Positions 63,067 through 64,000 of a stretch of 64,000 nt of DNA are shown here, piece by piece. The DNA lies in contig CM054182.1 in NCBI GenBank assembly GCA_028829895.1, forward strand, positions 13,412,001-13,476,000, given 5' to 3'. The DNA is from Sinotaia quadrata (lineage: Eukaryota > Mollusca > Gastropoda > Architaenioglossa > Viviparidae). The translations under genes were made by a program, and so were the position numbers. The notes beneath the pieces were generated by a model. That model was not told the origin of the DNA and did no database searches. It saw only the letters and a program-made list of their open reading frames with translations. Numbering within the stretch: the stretch's first letter is position 1; every line of letters starts with the position of its first letter.

Positions 63067-63583
63067 GACCTTGGGCATTGCTTATGATGATATTTTTGTA
63101 AGTGCCAAAGTTGGAGTAAACAACTCAGGTGGAGAATATGCTAGAACTTGCTGATGCAACCCAAACCAATTCCAAGCAGATGAATAGTTTTTCTAATTAA
63201 TAATCTCACATTTGCTCATAACAACTTATCCAATGGGGACAGACTGAAAGTTACTTTGTTGAAGAAGTCCTATATTCTATAATCATTTGATTTTTGACAT
63301 AACTCAAGTCCAGTCATAAAGATGATCATTAGCATATGTGAGGAGCATGCCCTTTTTTTGTTTTATAACCTTCTAGCCCCTTCAGAGCACAGTGACTACT
63401 GTACCATACCAGATGACATTGGTATGTTTATCTAGTGTTGTCTTCGAACTTACCAGTAAAATAGTTTGTTGTAAATTGATTCCTGTGAATTCCGTTCGAG
63501 AGCCAATACACCAAAAGTTGAGGCTTAAGTTTGGTCTTGTGAATTCACGAAAGTTTCTTGAACATTCCTTGTGGTGTGCTGAG
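63067..63583 (+). repeat. Dispersed ~510-bp repeat, copy B
   Basis: Plus-strand homologue of 25632-26137 (minus). Both ends coincide with tandem arrays: the 87-bp array at the left and the ~44-bp satellite at the right. The right-hand satellite unit repeats this copy's last bases (GTGGTGTGCTGAGTACTGCA). Confidence 0.8.
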
Positions 63584-64000
63584 TACTGCACTCCAAGACT
63601 CTAAAACACTCCAAGACTCCAAGTGGTGTGCTGAGTAGTGCACTCCAAGACTCCAAAACACTCCAAGTGGTGTGCTGAGTACTGCACTCCAAGACTCCAC
63701 TCCAAGTGGTGTGCTGAGTAGTGCACTCCAAGACTCTAAAACACTCCAAGTGGTGTGCTGAGTAGTGCACTCCAAGACTCCAAAACACTCCAAGTGGTGT
63801 GCTGAGTACTGCACTCGAAGACTCCAAAACACTCCAAGTGGTGTGCTGAGTACTGCACTCGAAGACTCCAAAACACTCCAAGTGGTGTGCTGAGTACTGC
63901 ACTCGAAGACTCTAAAACACTCCAAGTGGTGTGCTGAGTACTGCGCTCGAAGACTCTAAAACACTCCAAGTGGTGTGCTGAGTACTGCACTCGAAGACTC
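63564..64000. repeat. ~44-bp satellite array running off the right edge
   Basis: Unit ACTCCAAGTGGTGTGCTGAG, TACTGCACTCGAAGACTCCA, AAAC, at least 9 copies. Variants are GTAGTGC/GTACTGC and TCCAAGAC/TCGAAGAC. The array is open-ended at 64000, so its length is unknown. Minus-strand open frames here are repeat-driven. Confidence 0.95.

Noticed and set aside
63525..63990. Overlapping minus-strand ORFs of about 84-126 codons
   Set aside because: Several frames are open at once because of the satellite unit, the mark of a repeat and not of coding.
1..64000. tRNA, rRNA or snRNA genes
   Set aside because: No cloverleaf with A and B boxes or other conserved RNA signature was found by reading both strands. 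A covariance-model search would be decisive.

Overview
This is a window of an animal nuclear genome. It shows spliced genes with GT-AG introns, AT-rich introns, long microsatellites, hAT DNA transposons and an extraordinary number of tandem repeats. Gene structure and repeat style suggest an invertebrate, perhaps a mollusc or other lophotrochozoan. That placement is inference. No bacterial, viral or organellar features were seen.

Region 1 (1-15204, + strand): the 3' part of the gene for RNA polymerase III subunit RPC5 (POLR3E). Twelve exons could be joined in phase. They encode about 537 residues, ending at a TGA at 15202-15204. The N-terminal exons lie left of the window. Its introns hold a small hAT transposon relic (2253-3068, perfect 8-bp target duplication), an unclassified 2.3-kb element with terminal inverted repeats (6964-9253), and several minisatellites. 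One of these (488-872) is built from the exon end and its own splice donor.

Region 2 (15205-23693): the 3' UTR and intergenic DNA, AT-rich at first. From about 20.9 kb it becomes richer in CpG and promoter-like, with a TATA-type motif at 22796.

Region 3 (23652-56523, + strand): a second gene that I do not recognise. Its four exons (152, 32, 12 and 29 codons) encode a disordered Ser/Thr/Gly/Asp-rich N-terminus and then coiled-coil segments. Intron 1 is about 28.5 kb. It is filled with more than 20 unrelated minisatellites, GT/CA microsatellites, a 2.3-kb decayed hAT transposon with perfect target duplication (31145-33421), and one copy of a ~510-bp dispersed repeat. The gene probably continues past 56523, because the last exon ends in a good donor.

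Region 4 (56524-64000): no exon could be supported. It holds microsatellites, minisatellites and a second copy of the ~510-bp repeat (63067-63583). The tail of that copy appears to have seeded the satellite that runs off the right edge.

The most interesting signal is the relation between tandem repeats and splice junctions. At three donors in the two genes, the end of the exon plus its 5' splice site has been multiplied into an array of duplicate donor sites. At other junctions, arrays start a few bases inside the intron or microsatellites abut the acceptor.
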